Assembly: GCF_006715485.1 (NCBI RefSeq) | Contig: NZ_VFNH01000004.1 | Location: 248,001 to 312,000 of the forward strand | DNA: 64,000 nt | Direction: 5' to 3' | DNA from: Herbaspirillum sp. SJZ107 | GTDB taxonomy: Bacteria; Pseudomonadota; Gammaproteobacteria; Burkholderiales; Burkholderiaceae_D | In this document: positions 39,837-49,074 of the stretch, one piece after another | Numbering within the stretch: position 1 is the stretch's first letter | How the letters are laid out: each line of letters begins with the position of its first letter | Notes under the pieces: model-generated | The model's input: the letters and a program-made list of their open reading frames with translations, nothing else | What the model was told of the DNA's origin: nothing | Database searches by the model: none | Made by a program: the position numbers and the translations under genes

Positions 39837-40397
39837 ATGAGCGAAGATCTAGCAAATCAACAAAAGGAGGCGTGGTTCACGCTGTCAGGCGACGTGAACA
39901 GCGACATGGTGCATCGCGTCTTCGAAGCCACATCCCACATGACCGAAGACGGTATCGACACGGCGCACGTGCTGGTCCAGTCGAACGGCGGCTACGTCAG
40001 CGACGGCCTGTGCCTGTACAACTTCATGGCCAATTCACCGGTCAACTTCATCACCTACAACGGCGGCGCGGTGGCGTCGATCGCGGTGATCCTGTTCCTG
40101 GCAGGCCGGCAGCGCTACGCCAGCGAGACGGCGCGCTTCATGATCCACAAGTCGCATGCGACGGCTTCGCCGGGTTCGCGCCCGGATGCGCTGAACATCA
40201 TCGTCGAAGGCTTGCGCGCCGACGACGCGCGCACCGAGTCGATCCTGCGCAAGCACATCGAACTTTCGCCGGAGCAGTGGGGCATCCACCAGTACGGCGA
40301 CCTCCACCTCACCGCGCGCGAAGCCAAGGCCGCGGGACTGATCACCGAGGTGACCGATTTCGCACCGCCGCGTGGCGCGCCGCTGCGCAATATCTGA
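39837..40397 (+). CDS. ClpP-like serine protease
   Basis: The 186-residue protein of the ClpP/SppA crotonase fold has the nucleophile Ser in GGAVASIAVILFLAG and the catalytic His in RFMIHKSHA, at the spacing of ClpP (GxxxS...MIH). It is shorter and more diverged than housekeeping ClpP, and no ClpX/ClpA or trigger factor gene is adjacent, so it is likely an accessory ClpP-like peptidase of unknown partner. A signal peptide is absent. It is followed by two strong hairpins. Confidence 0.85.
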   Translation: MSEDLANQQKEAWFTLSGDVNSDMVHRVFEATSHMTEDGIDTAHVLVQSNGGYVSDGLCLYNFMANSPVNFITYNGGAVASIAVILFLAGRQRYASETARFMIHKSHATASPGSRPDALNIIVEGLRADDARTESILRKHIELSPEQWGIHQYGDLHLTAREAKAAGLITEVTDFAPPRGAPLRNI

Positions 40398-40417
40398 TGA
40401 TCTAACTGGATCAAGAA

Positions 40418-40453
40418 GCCTGGCGCGTCTCCGAGATCGGAGACGCGCCAGGC
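40418..40453. other. Perfect 17-bp hairpin after the ClpP-like gene
   Basis: GCCTGGCGCGTCTCCGA (40418-40434) pairs perfectly with 40437-40453 around a 2-nt loop, 20 bp after the stop codon. It has no T-run and lies just before the terminator hairpin. Confidence 0.6.
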
Positions 40454-40484
40454 GCATGCGCCTGGCCATGCTACGGATAGATAG

Positions 40485-40535
40485 AAAACAGCAGGGCCTG
40501 ATGCGCTTTCGACGCATCAGGCCCTGCTGTTTTTA
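40485..40535. terminator. Bidirectional 21-bp terminator hairpin
   Basis: A perfect 21-bp stem (40485-40505 with 40513-40533) has loop CTTTCGA, with AAAA on the left and TTTTT on the right, so it can end transcripts of both the ClpP-like gene and the convergent repeat-protein gene. Confidence 0.85.
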
Positions 40536-40558
40536 TCTACCTCTACCTGATCAGCCGA

Positions 40559-40882
40559 TCAGCGGTTGCCGGCATTCTTGCGGCTTTGGCGTCCGGCTTC
40601 GGCATGCTGTTCCGGCGAACCGCCGCGGGTGCCGCCCGAACGCGAGCCCGAACCCGACGAGGCCGACTGCTTGTTGCCGTCGTTCTTGTGGCTCTGGCGG
40701 CCGGCAGCAGCATGCTGCTCCGGCGTGCCGCCCTGGACGCCGCCCGAACGCGAGCGCGAGCTCGAGCCTGCGGAACCGGATTGCTTGTTGGCGTCGTTCT
40801 TGTGGCTTTGCTGGCCGGCCTTCACGTGTTGTTCGTGGGTGCCGCCTTGATTGCCGGGACGCGAGTTTTTATTCGTAGTCAT
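40559..40882 (-). CDS. Three-repeat hydrophilic protein, KGG-like stress protein
   Basis: This 107-residue, fully hydrophilic and probably disordered protein is built of three units with the pattern GG[TS]xEQHxxAGxQSxKN (about 13-29, 51-67 and 87-103), joined by Ser/Gly/Arg linkers. The unit resembles the KGG motif of stress-induced acidophilic-repeat proteins (such as YciG), with QS in place of KGG. AAAGGA lies at correct distance before the ATG at 40882. The role is unknown; small general-stress proteins of this kind are usually induced in stationary phase. Confidence 0.75.
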   Translation of the reverse strand: MTTNKNSRPGNQGGTHEQHVKAGQQSHKNDANKQSGSAGSSSRSRSGGVQGGTPEQHAAAGRQSHKNDGNKQSASSGSGSRSGGTRGGSPEQHAEAGRQSRKNAGNR

Positions 40883-41287
40883 GATCATTCCTTTCGATAA
40901 AATGGGAAATGTCCTGCTCGCCAAAACGTTGTCTAAACTTTGTTTGTTCAGCAGCGTTTTCGGTAGTGCAATGATGCGAGCCCGGCCTTGGAACGGGTAT
41001 CGGAGCTTCACTTGAGCTCGTGTAGGACTAGGACTGGGTATCAAAGAATGTTTTTACTTGAAAAGCGCGAAAAACAAATATGCTTATTTTGTGTTTGCCA
41101 GACTTATCGCTAATAACCGGTAAATTCATGGATGAGTTAGCTCATCAATAGAATGATTATTCTTTCAGGGGCGGCGCTGGACCATGCTGCGCAGCGGACC
41201 GAAGCCACGGCGGCGCAACTATTCTGATTGCTAGCCGGAAATTATGTGCCACAATAAGCAGAGCATTCCACGCCATTCTCCAGACCC
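40883..41287. other. AT-rich intergenic region
   Basis: This 405-bp gap lies between the repeat-protein gene (leftward) and the DUF1631 gene (rightward). It is AT-richer than its surroundings around 41040-41160 and holds a short palindrome GATGAG-TTAG-CTCATC (41131-41146). TTGCTA (41228) and ACAATA (41251), 17 bp apart, could be a weak promoter of the DUF1631 gene. No ORF or RNA gene is recognised. Confidence 0.4.
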
Positions 41288-44014
41288 ATGACCGCAAGCC
41301 AAGCCCAGACCCCGGCTGCCCGTAAGGCCGCGTCCTTGCAGGCGACGCTGGACGCGCTCGCCGGTGCCGTCTCGACGCACGTCAAGGACGCGCTGGGCGA
41401 CATGGCCGCGCGCATGTCGGCGGCGCTGGCCGAGGTCGATGCGCCGGGCCTGGACACGCGTGCGGTCTACCAGCGCGTGAAATCGGCGCGCCTGCTGAAG
41501 GACAACGGCTACGCCTTCGTGCACCTGGCCGAGGCCGCGATCGGGCAGGCGGTGCGCGCCGAACTGGATGCCCTGGGCCCGGCAGCGCATGCGCGCCAGC
41601 CTGCCGCCGCTGCGGCCGTGGCGCTGAGCCTGGTGCCGCTCGAGGAAATCGACGACAAGCTGGCATTCACGGCGCTGGCGCGCCCCTTCGACATCCAGCA
41701 TGCCGACGTGCTGGCGACACTGTCGGTCCGCCTCGGCCTGCTGCTCGAGCGCGGCCTGCTGCGCGCCGACGCCAATCCCTTCCGTCCAGCCGTATTCCTG
41801 AAGGCGCTCGACCAGGCCTGGCGCGAATTCGAGCCCGACGCCGAAGCCCACGGCCTGATCCAGCCGCTGCTGCGCCCCGAGATCGTGTTCGACCTCGCAC
41901 CGCTGCTGGAGCGCCTGGTCGAGGTCCTGAAGCGCAAGGAAGGCCAGCCCGGCTCGGTCGACGCGCTGCGCATCCAGAAAACCGACGACAGCGCCGCCGC
42001 CCGGGCAGCGCGCGCCGGCAGCCGCGCGGCGCTGGCGAAGCAGTTGCGCGCGCTGTTCGGCGACGATGGCGGCGAGGATGGGGTGCCGCTGATTCCGGAC
42101 CTGCCGGCGATGCCGTCCGGCGACGGCGGCTGGCGGCCGAGTGCCGCGGCCGGGTTCCAGGGCGGGGCGGGCGCCGATCCGGCTGGCGGCGCTGCGCCTG
42201 CCGCCGTCACTGCCTCCGCGGGAGCAGCTGCTCCGCCGCTGCAGCCGGCGGCGGGCTTCGCGCCAGCGGCCGGCAGCCCGGTCTTCCAGCCCCTGCAGGG
42301 TGGGGTTGCTGGCGGGGGCGGCACGCCGCTCCAGCCCGGCGCCGGCATCGTTCCCGGCCCGTTGCCGGTCCAGCCGGTCCAGCCGGTCCAGTCGGCCGCA
42401 GGCGCGCCGACGCACGCGGCGCTCCCGGCGCAGGGCGTGGCCGCGGGCCAGGCTGCCTTCCATGTCCAGGTACAGACTGCTGCCGGCAGCGCCGGCGCTG
42501 CCGTGGGCGCGGTGGGCACGGGCGCGGGGGCGATGCCCGGCCTCGCCCTGCAATGGGCCGGTATCCCGGTGCAGGGCCTGGTCGCTGCCGCCAGCGGCGC
42601 CGCGCCGCTGCCGCAGGCGGCGCCGGGCGCGGCCATGGTCGCCAGCGCGCCGCTGCTGGAGCTGGTGGCCGGCATCGAGCCGGTGCTGGCTGCCGCCCGT
42701 GCCAACGGCGGCGGGCAGGGCGGTGCAGCTGCCCCGCACCAGGTGTTCTACCTGCCGCGCCTGAAGCAGAGCCTGCCGCAGGGCAGCCTGTCGCGCGGCG
42801 ACGCCAATACCCTCGACCTGCTGTCGCGCGTGTTCGAGACCGTGCTGCTGGACGACAGCATCCCGCCGCGCGCGCGCGAACTGCTGCAGCTGCTGCAGGT
42901 GCCGGTGCTGAAAGCGGCATTGCTCGATAAAAGCTTCTTCTTCGAGGAAGCGCATCCGGCGCGGCGCATGGTCGACCTGTTGTCGCGCATGGGCTGGGAG
43001 CAGCACAAGGATGGCGACGACCCGGTATTCCAGGCCATGCAGCGCAGCGTCGACCGGGTGGCGCAGCCGGGCGGCGGCGCGGGCGCCGGCTTCGAGGAGG
43101 CGGTGGCCGGCCTGGAAGCCAGCATCGCACAGGAAGAGCGCGCCGAGGAACAGGCGCTGGCGACCCCGGTGGCCACCGCACTCAAGCAGGAAAAGCTGGC
43201 GGCGGCCACGCGCGCCGCACGCGACGCGGTGGCGCTGCGCATCGGCGCAGGCAAGGACCAGGACGCCGACGGTGCCGATGCCGGCGAGATCCTGGATGCA
43301 GTGAGCGGCTTCCTCGAGCAGCGCTGGACCACCGTGCTGACCTTCGCCTACACCATCGAGGACGACAAGCCGGGCGCAGTCGGCAACGCCACCCGTGCGA
43401 TGGATGACCTGATCTGGAGCATCAAGCCGAAGGCGACCCAAGAGCAGCGCAAGACCCTGATCGCGCGCCTGCCGCGCCTGCTGGCCACGCTCAACAAGTG
43501 GCTGGACGCGATCCGCTGGCATGATGCCGAGCGCCTGCACTTCTTTGCCCGCCTGGCCGAATACCACGCCGCCATCGTGCGCGCCCCGATCGAGCTGTCG
43601 CCCGAGCGCCAGCTGGAACTGGCGGTGGAAGCGGCCCAGCGCGACGCCATGCGCCGGGTCGAGCTGGAAAACGCCGCCGCGGCCCAGGAAGCGGCGCGCC
43701 AGGATGCGATCTCGCCGCTGGACGGCCTCGAGCGCGGCATGTGGTGCGAATTCCGCAGCGACGACGGCGCCCGTACCAACGCGCGCAAGGTCAGGCTGGC
43801 CTGGGTCAGCCCGCTGCGTACCCTGTTCATCTTTTCCGGCAGCGGGCGCCGCGAAGCGTTTTCGATGACGGCCGAGAAGCTGGTCGACGCGCTGCACGCC
43901 GGCGCCGCGCGCGTGCTGGCGATGGAAGGCGTGGTCGGCCAGGTGCTGATGGCGGCGATGGGAGATGGGCCCGGGAGCCACGCGCCGGATCGCGCCATCC
44001 CCAAGTTTCACTGA
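41288..44014 (+). CDS. DUF1631 family protein
   Basis: The 908-residue protein has an N-terminal helical part (1-270) and an Ala/Gly/Pro/Gln-rich low-complexity linker (about 275-480, including three tandem 9-bp repeats encoding PVQ at 42365-42391). A helical C-terminal half follows and ends in a PilZ-like beta segment (RGMWCEFRSDDGARTNARKVRLAWVSPLRTLFIF). This matches the DUF1631 architecture seen in Pseudomonas and Burkholderiales. The function is not established; the C-terminal segment and the diguanylate cyclase next door hint at c-di-GMP signalling, which is inference. Confidence 0.85.
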   Translation: MTASQAQTPAARKAASLQATLDALAGAVSTHVKDALGDMAARMSAALAEVDAPGLDTRAVYQRVKSARLLKDNGYAFVHLAEAAIGQAVRAELDALGPAAHARQPAAAAAVALSLVPLEEIDDKLAFTALARPFDIQHADVLATLSVRLGLLLERGLLRADANPFRPAVFLKALDQAWREFEPDAEAHGLIQPLLRPEIVFDLAPLLERLVEVLKRKEGQPGSVDALRIQKTDDSAAARAARAGSRAALAKQLRALFGDDGGEDGVPLIPDLPAMPSGDGGWRPSAAAGFQGGAGADPAGGAAPAAVTASAGAAAPPLQPAAGFAPAAGSPVFQPLQGGVAGGGGTPLQPGAGIVPGPLPVQPVQPVQSAAGAPTHAALPAQGVAAGQAAFHVQVQTAAGSAGAAVGAVGTGAGAMPGLALQWAGIPVQGLVAAASGAAPLPQAAPGAAMVASAPLLELVAGIEPVLAAARANGGGQGGAAAPHQVFYLPRLKQSLPQGSLSRGDANTLDLLSRVFETVLLDDSIPPRARELLQLLQVPVLKAALLDKSFFFEEAHPARRMVDLLSRMGWEQHKDGDDPVFQAMQRSVDRVAQPGGGAGAGFEEAVAGLEASIAQEERAEEQALATPVATALKQEKLAAATRAARDAVALRIGAGKDQDADGADAGEILDAVSGFLEQRWTTVLTFAYTIEDDKPGAVGNATRAMDDLIWSIKPKATQEQRKTLIARLPRLLATLNKWLDAIRWHDAERLHFFARLAEYHAAIVRAPIELSPERQLELAVEAAQRDAMRRVELENAAAAQEAARQDAISPLDGLERGMWCEFRSDDGARTNARKVRLAWVSPLRTLFIFSGSGRREAFSMTAEKLVDALHAGAARVLAMEGVVGQVLMAAMGDGPGSHAPDRAIPKFH

Positions 44015-44103
44015 CAGCAGGCAACAAATAGTAGGTTATACTGTTTCCAGACAGCCATGCCACGCGTGTGGCCGTGCCTACTTTCTTCGGCCTTCTCCCT
44101 GTC

Positions 44104-45276
44104 ATGCCCTTCGATGTAGCCTCGATCCTCGTTGCGACGACCTTCAGCATGCTGACAATGGCCTTGGCATTGGTGTCCGTGATGGGGAACGTCAACCGGG
44201 CGGCCCGGTTTGCCCAGGCCGGCGCCGTGCTGCAGGCGCTCGGCTGGATACTGCTTCTGCTGTCAAGCCGGGTAGCGCCAGGCGGAACCGCGGATTTTGC
44301 GCTGTCGACGCTGTCGATGGGCTGCATTTCCGGCGGACTGGCCTGCAACGCCGCCGCCTTCGAACTGTGGTGCGGCCGCGGTGCGCCGGATCGGGTCCCG
44401 GCGCTGCTGGCCATCGCGATGACGGCCGGCTACGGCGCCGGTTTCTCCAGTTATGCGTTCCGGGTCGGCTGGGCCAACGGCCTGCTGGCGCTGCAGATGG
44501 CGCTGATGATCGTGGGCCTGGCGCGCCGCGCCGCCGTGCCGGTCGGGCGCTGGCGCTGGCTGCTGATCGCCGGTCTTGCGGTCCAGGCCTTGTTCACCGC
44601 ATGGCGCGGCGTGCTCGGCGCGTTTTTTACCGAACAGTTCCCGACCTTCATGACGCCGCACCCGGTCAACCTGGCGTTTGCCCTGGTGGCCAACGTGACC
44701 ACCGTCGCCGGCCTGGTCGGTATCCTGCTGGCGCATCGCGACGAAGCGGCGCGGGCGCTCGAGCGCCTGGCCACCATCGACGGCCTGACCGGTGTGCTGA
44801 ACCGGCGCGCCTGGCTGCTGCAGGCCGACATCGAACTGGCGAACAGCATCCGCTATGGCAGTCCGCTCGCGGTGCTGATGATCGATATCGACCATTTCAA
44901 GCAGATCAACGACAGCCGCGGCCACGAAGCCGGCGACCGCGCCCTGCAGTTTTTTGCAAGCGTGCTGAAAAACGCATGCCGCAGCGGCGACACCGTGTGC
45001 CGCTACGGCGGCGAAGAGTTCTGCGTGCTGCTGCTGCGGGCCGACGAGGAGGCGGTGCTGGCCTTCGACCGCCGCATCCGCATCCATTTGCAGGATGCCG
45101 CGATGCGCGAACTCGGGCATCCGCTGGGCTATAGCGGCGGCATGGCGCTGCGCGCGCCGGACGAAGTGCGCATGGCCGGCCTCCTGCGCCGCGCCGACGC
45201 TGCCTTGTACCGGGCCAAGGCGATGGGCAGGGCGCGCACCATCGATGCCGGCCGCGTGCCTGCCGAATTGTCCTGA
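44104..45276 (+). CDS. Membrane diguanylate cyclase (GGDEF)
   Basis: The protein is about 390 residues; ATG 44104 (MPFDVASILVATTF) is preferred over a GTG at 44068, though neither has a good ribosome site. Six or more hydrophobic helices form the N-terminal sensor, followed by a GGDEF domain (DGLTGVLNRRAWL, DIDHFKQINDSRGHEAGD, RYGGEEFCVLL). The active GGEEF motif is intact, so it should make c-di-GMP from GTP. There is no obvious RxxD inhibitory site just before it. The gene lies between the DUF1631 gene and smc. Confidence 0.9.
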   Translation: MPFDVASILVATTFSMLTMALALVSVMGNVNRAARFAQAGAVLQALGWILLLLSSRVAPGGTADFALSTLSMGCISGGLACNAAAFELWCGRGAPDRVPALLAIAMTAGYGAGFSSYAFRVGWANGLLALQMALMIVGLARRAAVPVGRWRWLLIAGLAVQALFTAWRGVLGAFFTEQFPTFMTPHPVNLAFALVANVTTVAGLVGILLAHRDEAARALERLATIDGLTGVLNRRAWLLQADIELANSIRYGSPLAVLMIDIDHFKQINDSRGHEAGDRALQFFASVLKNACRSGDTVCRYGGEEFCVLLLRADEEAVLAFDRRIRIHLQDAAMRELGHPLGYSGGMALRAPDEVRMAGLLRRADAALYRAKAMGRARTIDAGRVPAELS

Positions 45277-45299
45277 CAGCAAGCAACAGATGGTATGAT
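45273..45299 (+). promoter_or_regulatory. Candidate promoter of smc
   Basis: The extended -10 TGGTATGAT (45291-45299) has CTGACA 15 bp upstream (45273-45278), overlapping the stop codon of the diguanylate cyclase gene. The spacing is short, so the extended -10 would carry most of the strength. Confidence 0.4.
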
Positions 45300-45334
45300 G
45301 CGTGTTTCGTCGAACCCCATCCAGCGTAGCGAAC

Positions 45335-48300
45335 GTGCGTCTCTCCTCCATTAAATTGTCGGGATTTAAGTCTTTCGTCGATCCCACCAATTTCCAGGTG
45401 CCGGGACAGCTCGTGGGCGTCGTCGGCCCCAACGGTTGCGGCAAATCGAACATCATCGACGCCGTACGCTGGGTGCTGGGCGAATCCAAGGCATCCGAGC
45501 TGCGCGGCGAATCGATGCAGGACGTGATCTTCAACGGCTCGACCCACCGCAAGCCGGCCGGGCGCGCCTCGGTCGAGCTGGTGTTCGACAACAGCGCCGG
45601 CAAGGCGGCCGGGCAGTGGGGGCAGTACGCCGAGATCGCGGTCAAGCGCACCCTCACGCGCGACGGCACCTCGACTTATTACATCAACGGCCAGCCGGTA
45701 CGGCGGCGCGACATCCAGGACATCTTCCTCGGCACCGGCCTCGGCCCGCGCGCCTACGCCATCATCGGCCAGGGCATGATCGCGCGCATCATCGAATCGC
45801 GCCCGGAAGAGCTGCGCGTGTTCCTGGAAGAAGCCGCCGGCGTCTCCAAGTACAAGGAACGCCGCCGCGAAACCGAAAACCGCCTGGCCGACACCCGCGA
45901 AAACCTGGTGCGGGTGGAAGACATCCTGCGCGAACTGAACGCCAACCTGGAAAAGCTGGAAGCGCAGGCCGCAGTGGCCAACCGCTTCAAGCAGTTGCAG
46001 TCGGACCAGGAAGAAAAGCAGAAGCTGCTCTGGCTGCTGCGCAAGAACGAAGCCAAGGCCGAGCAGGCGCGCTGGTTCCTCGAGATGGAGCAGGCCCAGA
46101 CCGGGCTGGAGGCGCAGACCGCGCAGCTGCGCAACCACGAACTCGAGCTGGAGCGCCTGCGCCAGGCCCACTTCGCCACCGGCGACAGGCTGCACACGGC
46201 CCAGGGCGCGCTGTACCAGACCAATTCCGAGATCGGCAGCCTGGAGGCGCAGATCAAGTTCGTGCTCGAGTCGCGCACGCGCCTGCAGAACCAGATCGGC
46301 ACTCTGACTGCCCAGCGCGAGCAGTGGCAGAACCAGGCCGCCGAGCTGCAGGAACAGATCGAGGAAGGCGAGTTCCGCCTGGAAGAGCTGGCGGCGCGCG
46401 TGGAAGGCGCGCAGATTGCGGTGGAAGCCCAGAACGAGCGCCTGCCCGAACTCGACGCCGCCTGGCGCGCGGCCCAGAACCAGTCGACCGAATCGCGCGC
46501 CCGCATCATGCAGGTCCAGCAGCGCATCGAATTGTCCGCAGCGCACGGGCGCAATGCCGCGAGCATCCTGGCCACGCTGGCGACGCGGCGCGAGCGCCTG
46601 CAGCAGGAACGCGCCGGCATCGACCTGCCGGACGCCGGCCACCTAGACAACCTGCGGATGCAGCTGGAGGAAAAACAGCTGCAGCTGGAAGAGCAGACCC
46701 TGATGCTGGAAGAAGCCGCCGCGCGCCAGCAGGCGGTCGAGGAAGAGCGGCGCCAGGCCCATGCCGGCGCGCAGGCCGAAGCGGCCGCCAACGCCAAGCT
46801 GGAAGCGCGCCTGGCGGCGCTGCGCCAGCTGCAGGAACGCGTGCAGACCCAGGGCAAGGTCCAGCCCTGGCTGCAGAAGCACGAACTGGATAAACTGCCG
46901 CGCCTGTGGGAAAAGCTCGACATCGAAACCGGCTGGGAAACGGCGCTGGAATCGGTGCTGCGCGAACGTACCGGCGCGCTCGAAATCTCGAACCTGGACT
47001 GGGCGCGCGGCTTCTTCGGCGACGCCCCGCCGGCGCGGATGGCGGTCTACACGCCGGCGCCCGGTGCCCCGGCGCAGCCGGACCACCACGGCCTGAAACC
47101 GTTCGCGTCGCTGCTCAAGCTGAACGACCCCGGCCTGCGCGGCCTGCTCGACGACTGGCTGTGGGGCGTGTACGCCGCCGACGATCCGGGCACGGCGCTG
47201 GCCCAGCGCGCGCGCCTGCCCGAGGGCGGCCTGTTCGTCACCCCGAACGGCCACATCGTCAGCCGTTCCAGCGTGCGCTTCTACGCCGCAGATGCCGAGC
47301 AGGACGGGGTGCTGGCACGCCAGCACGAGATCGACAACATCGGCAAACAGCTGCGCGCCCAGGCGCTGCTGCTGGACGAGGCACGCACCCGCAGCACGCG
47401 CGCCGACGCCGCGGTGGGCGAACTGCAGCGCCGCCTGCAGGATGGGCGCCAGCGCGTGGCCACGCTGCAGCGCGAGACCCATGCGCTGCAGATCGAGGTG
47501 GTCAGGCAGGGCGAAGCCGAGGCGCGCCTGAACCAGAGGAGCGGCCAGATCGCGGCGGACCTCGACGAGATCGCGCTCCAGGAAGCCGAGCAGCGCCAGG
47601 CCCGCGCGGAGGCCGAGGCCGAATTCGAGATGCTCGACATGGAACTGGCCGAGCTGCAGGGCGCGCACGAGGATGGCCAGACCGCCTTCCAGGACAAGGA
47701 GCGCGCCCTGAACGAAGCGCGCGAACGCCTGCGCGAGCTGGAACGCGCGGCCCAGGAAGCCGGCTTCGCCGAAAAGACCGGGCGCGCCCGCATCGACGAG
47801 CTGCGCCGCACCATCGCCACCGCATCGCAGCAGGCGGCCAGCGTCGGCGAGACCATCGGCGCGGCCAGGCTGGAGCTGGCATCGCTGGAATCCGGCGCCG
47901 CCGCCGAAGGCCTGCAGGCGCTACTGGCGCGCCGCACCGAGCAGGAGGGGGCGCTGTCCGACGCCCGCCACGAACTCGACCAGCTGACCCAGCAGCTCAG
48001 GCAACTGGAAGAAGGGCGCATGAGCGCCGAGCGCAGCCTGCAGCCGCAGCGCGATCGCATCACCGAGATGCAATTGAAGGAACAGGCCGCGCGCCTGAAC
48101 CAGGAGCAGTTCGACGAAGCGCTGCGCGCCACCGGCGCGGTCGAATCGGAACTCGCGCAAAAGCTCGATCCGGAGATGAAGCCGTCCTACCTGCAGGGCG
48201 AGGTGACGCGCCTGACGAACGCCATCAACGCGCTCGGCGCGGTGAACCTGGCGGCGGTGGAAGAACTGGCCCAGGCCACCGAGCGCAAGCGCTTCCTCGA

Positions 48301-48847
48301 TGCGCAGAACAACGACCTGCAGGAAGCCATCGGTACGCTGGAAGGCGCGATCGGGCGTATCGACCGTGAATCGCGCGACCTGCTGCAGGACACCTTCGAT
48401 CGCGTCAACGGCCATTTCTCGGAACTGTTCCCGATCCTGTTCGGCGGCGGCACGGCAAAGCTGGTGATGACCGGCGACGAGATCCTCGACGCCGGCGTGC
48501 AGGTGATGGCCCAGCCGCCCGGCAAGAAGAACGCCACCATCCACCTGCTGTCCGGCGGCGAAAAGGCGCTCACCGCTACCGCCCTGGTGTTTTCGATGTT
48601 CCGCCTGAATCCGGCGCCGTTCTGCCTGCTGGACGAGGTGGACGCGCCGCTCGACGACGCCAATACCGAGCGCTTCTGCCGCATGGTCAAGCGCATGTCC
48701 GACCACACCCAGTTCCTTTTCATCTCGCACAACAAGATCGCGATGGAGATGGCGAACCAGCTGATCGGCGTGACCATGCAGGAGCAGGGCGTGTCGCGCA
48801 TCGTGGCCGTCGACATGGAAGCGGCGGCCGACCTGGCTGCCGCCTGA
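45335..48847 (+). CDS. smc: Chromosome segregation protein SMC
   Basis: The 1170-residue condensin subunit starts at GTG 45335, which gives the standard (V/M)RLSSIKLSGFKSFVDPT. Walker A is GPNGCGKSN; two long coiled coils flank a hinge (about residues 510-640); the C-terminal head has the signature LSGGEKALTA and Walker B FCLLDEVDAPLDD. It binds and compacts DNA with ScpAB, whose genes are not here. In related genomes it precedes zipA and ligA; here a catalase gene lies between. Confidence 0.96.
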   Translation: MRLSSIKLSGFKSFVDPTNFQVPGQLVGVVGPNGCGKSNIIDAVRWVLGESKASELRGESMQDVIFNGSTHRKPAGRASVELVFDNSAGKAAGQWGQYAEIAVKRTLTRDGTSTYYINGQPVRRRDIQDIFLGTGLGPRAYAIIGQGMIARIIESRPEELRVFLEEAAGVSKYKERRRETENRLADTRENLVRVEDILRELNANLEKLEAQAAVANRFKQLQSDQEEKQKLLWLLRKNEAKAEQARWFLEMEQAQTGLEAQTAQLRNHELELERLRQAHFATGDRLHTAQGALYQTNSEIGSLEAQIKFVLESRTRLQNQIGTLTAQREQWQNQAAELQEQIEEGEFRLEELAARVEGAQIAVEAQNERLPELDAAWRAAQNQSTESRARIMQVQQRIELSAAHGRNAASILATLATRRERLQQERAGIDLPDAGHLDNLRMQLEEKQLQLEEQTLMLEEAAARQQAVEEERRQAHAGAQAEAAANAKLEARLAALRQLQERVQTQGKVQPWLQKHELDKLPRLWEKLDIETGWETALESVLRERTGALEISNLDWARGFFGDAPPARMAVYTPAPGAPAQPDHHGLKPFASLLKLNDPGLRGLLDDWLWGVYAADDPGTALAQRARLPEGGLFVTPNGHIVSRSSVRFYAADAEQDGVLARQHEIDNIGKQLRAQALLLDEARTRSTRADAAVGELQRRLQDGRQRVATLQRETHALQIEVVRQGEAEARLNQRSGQIAADLDEIALQEAEQRQARAEAEAEFEMLDMELAELQGAHEDGQTAFQDKERALNEARERLRELERAAQEAGFAEKTGRARIDELRRTIATASQQAASVGETIGAARLELASLESGAAAEGLQALLARRTEQEGALSDARHELDQLTQQLRQLEEGRMSAERSLQPQRDRITEMQLKEQAARLNQEQFDEALRATGAVESELAQKLDPEMKPSYLQGEVTRLTNAINALGAVNLAAVEELAQATERKRFLDAQNNDLQEAIGTLEGAIGRIDRESRDLLQDTFDRVNGHFSELFPILFGGGTAKLVMTGDEILDAGVQVMAQPPGKKNATIHLLSGGEKALTATALVFSMFRLNPAPFCLLDEVDAPLDDANTERFCRMVKRMSDHTQFLFISHNKIAMEMANQLIGVTMQEQGVSRIVAVDMEAAADLAAA

Positions 48848-48991
48848 GTTCATCCTCCCTCCTGCAGGCGGTTCGCTGCCACGTTGCGCGATTTCCCCCG
48901 ATTCAAGCTGCCTGCCCTATCCCGGTGCAGGACGCCCTTGATTTAACAAAAATTGAAACACATTTGCACAAATAAAGTGCATGACTATCGG

Positions 48992-49067
48992 ACCTATTGA
49001 GATAATTAATTTTCCAAATGTAAAGATTGAGACTAGGATAACTATTCCTTCTACAGTTTCAATAGGT
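48992..49067. other. 9-bp inverted repeat in the catalase leader
   Basis: ACCTATTGA (48992-49000) is perfectly inverted at 49059-49067, spanning most of the AT-rich stretch before the catalase start. Several CTAT/ATAG tetramers lie inside, but not at the spacing of an OxyR site. The region could hold the promoter and a regulator site. Confidence 0.4.
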
Positions 49068-49074
49068 AACATAT

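Noticed and set aside
48980-49070. OxyR site before the catalase gene
   Set aside because: Several CTAT/ATAG tetramers exist but not at the 7-base spacing of the OxyR pattern; only the plain inverted repeat was kept.
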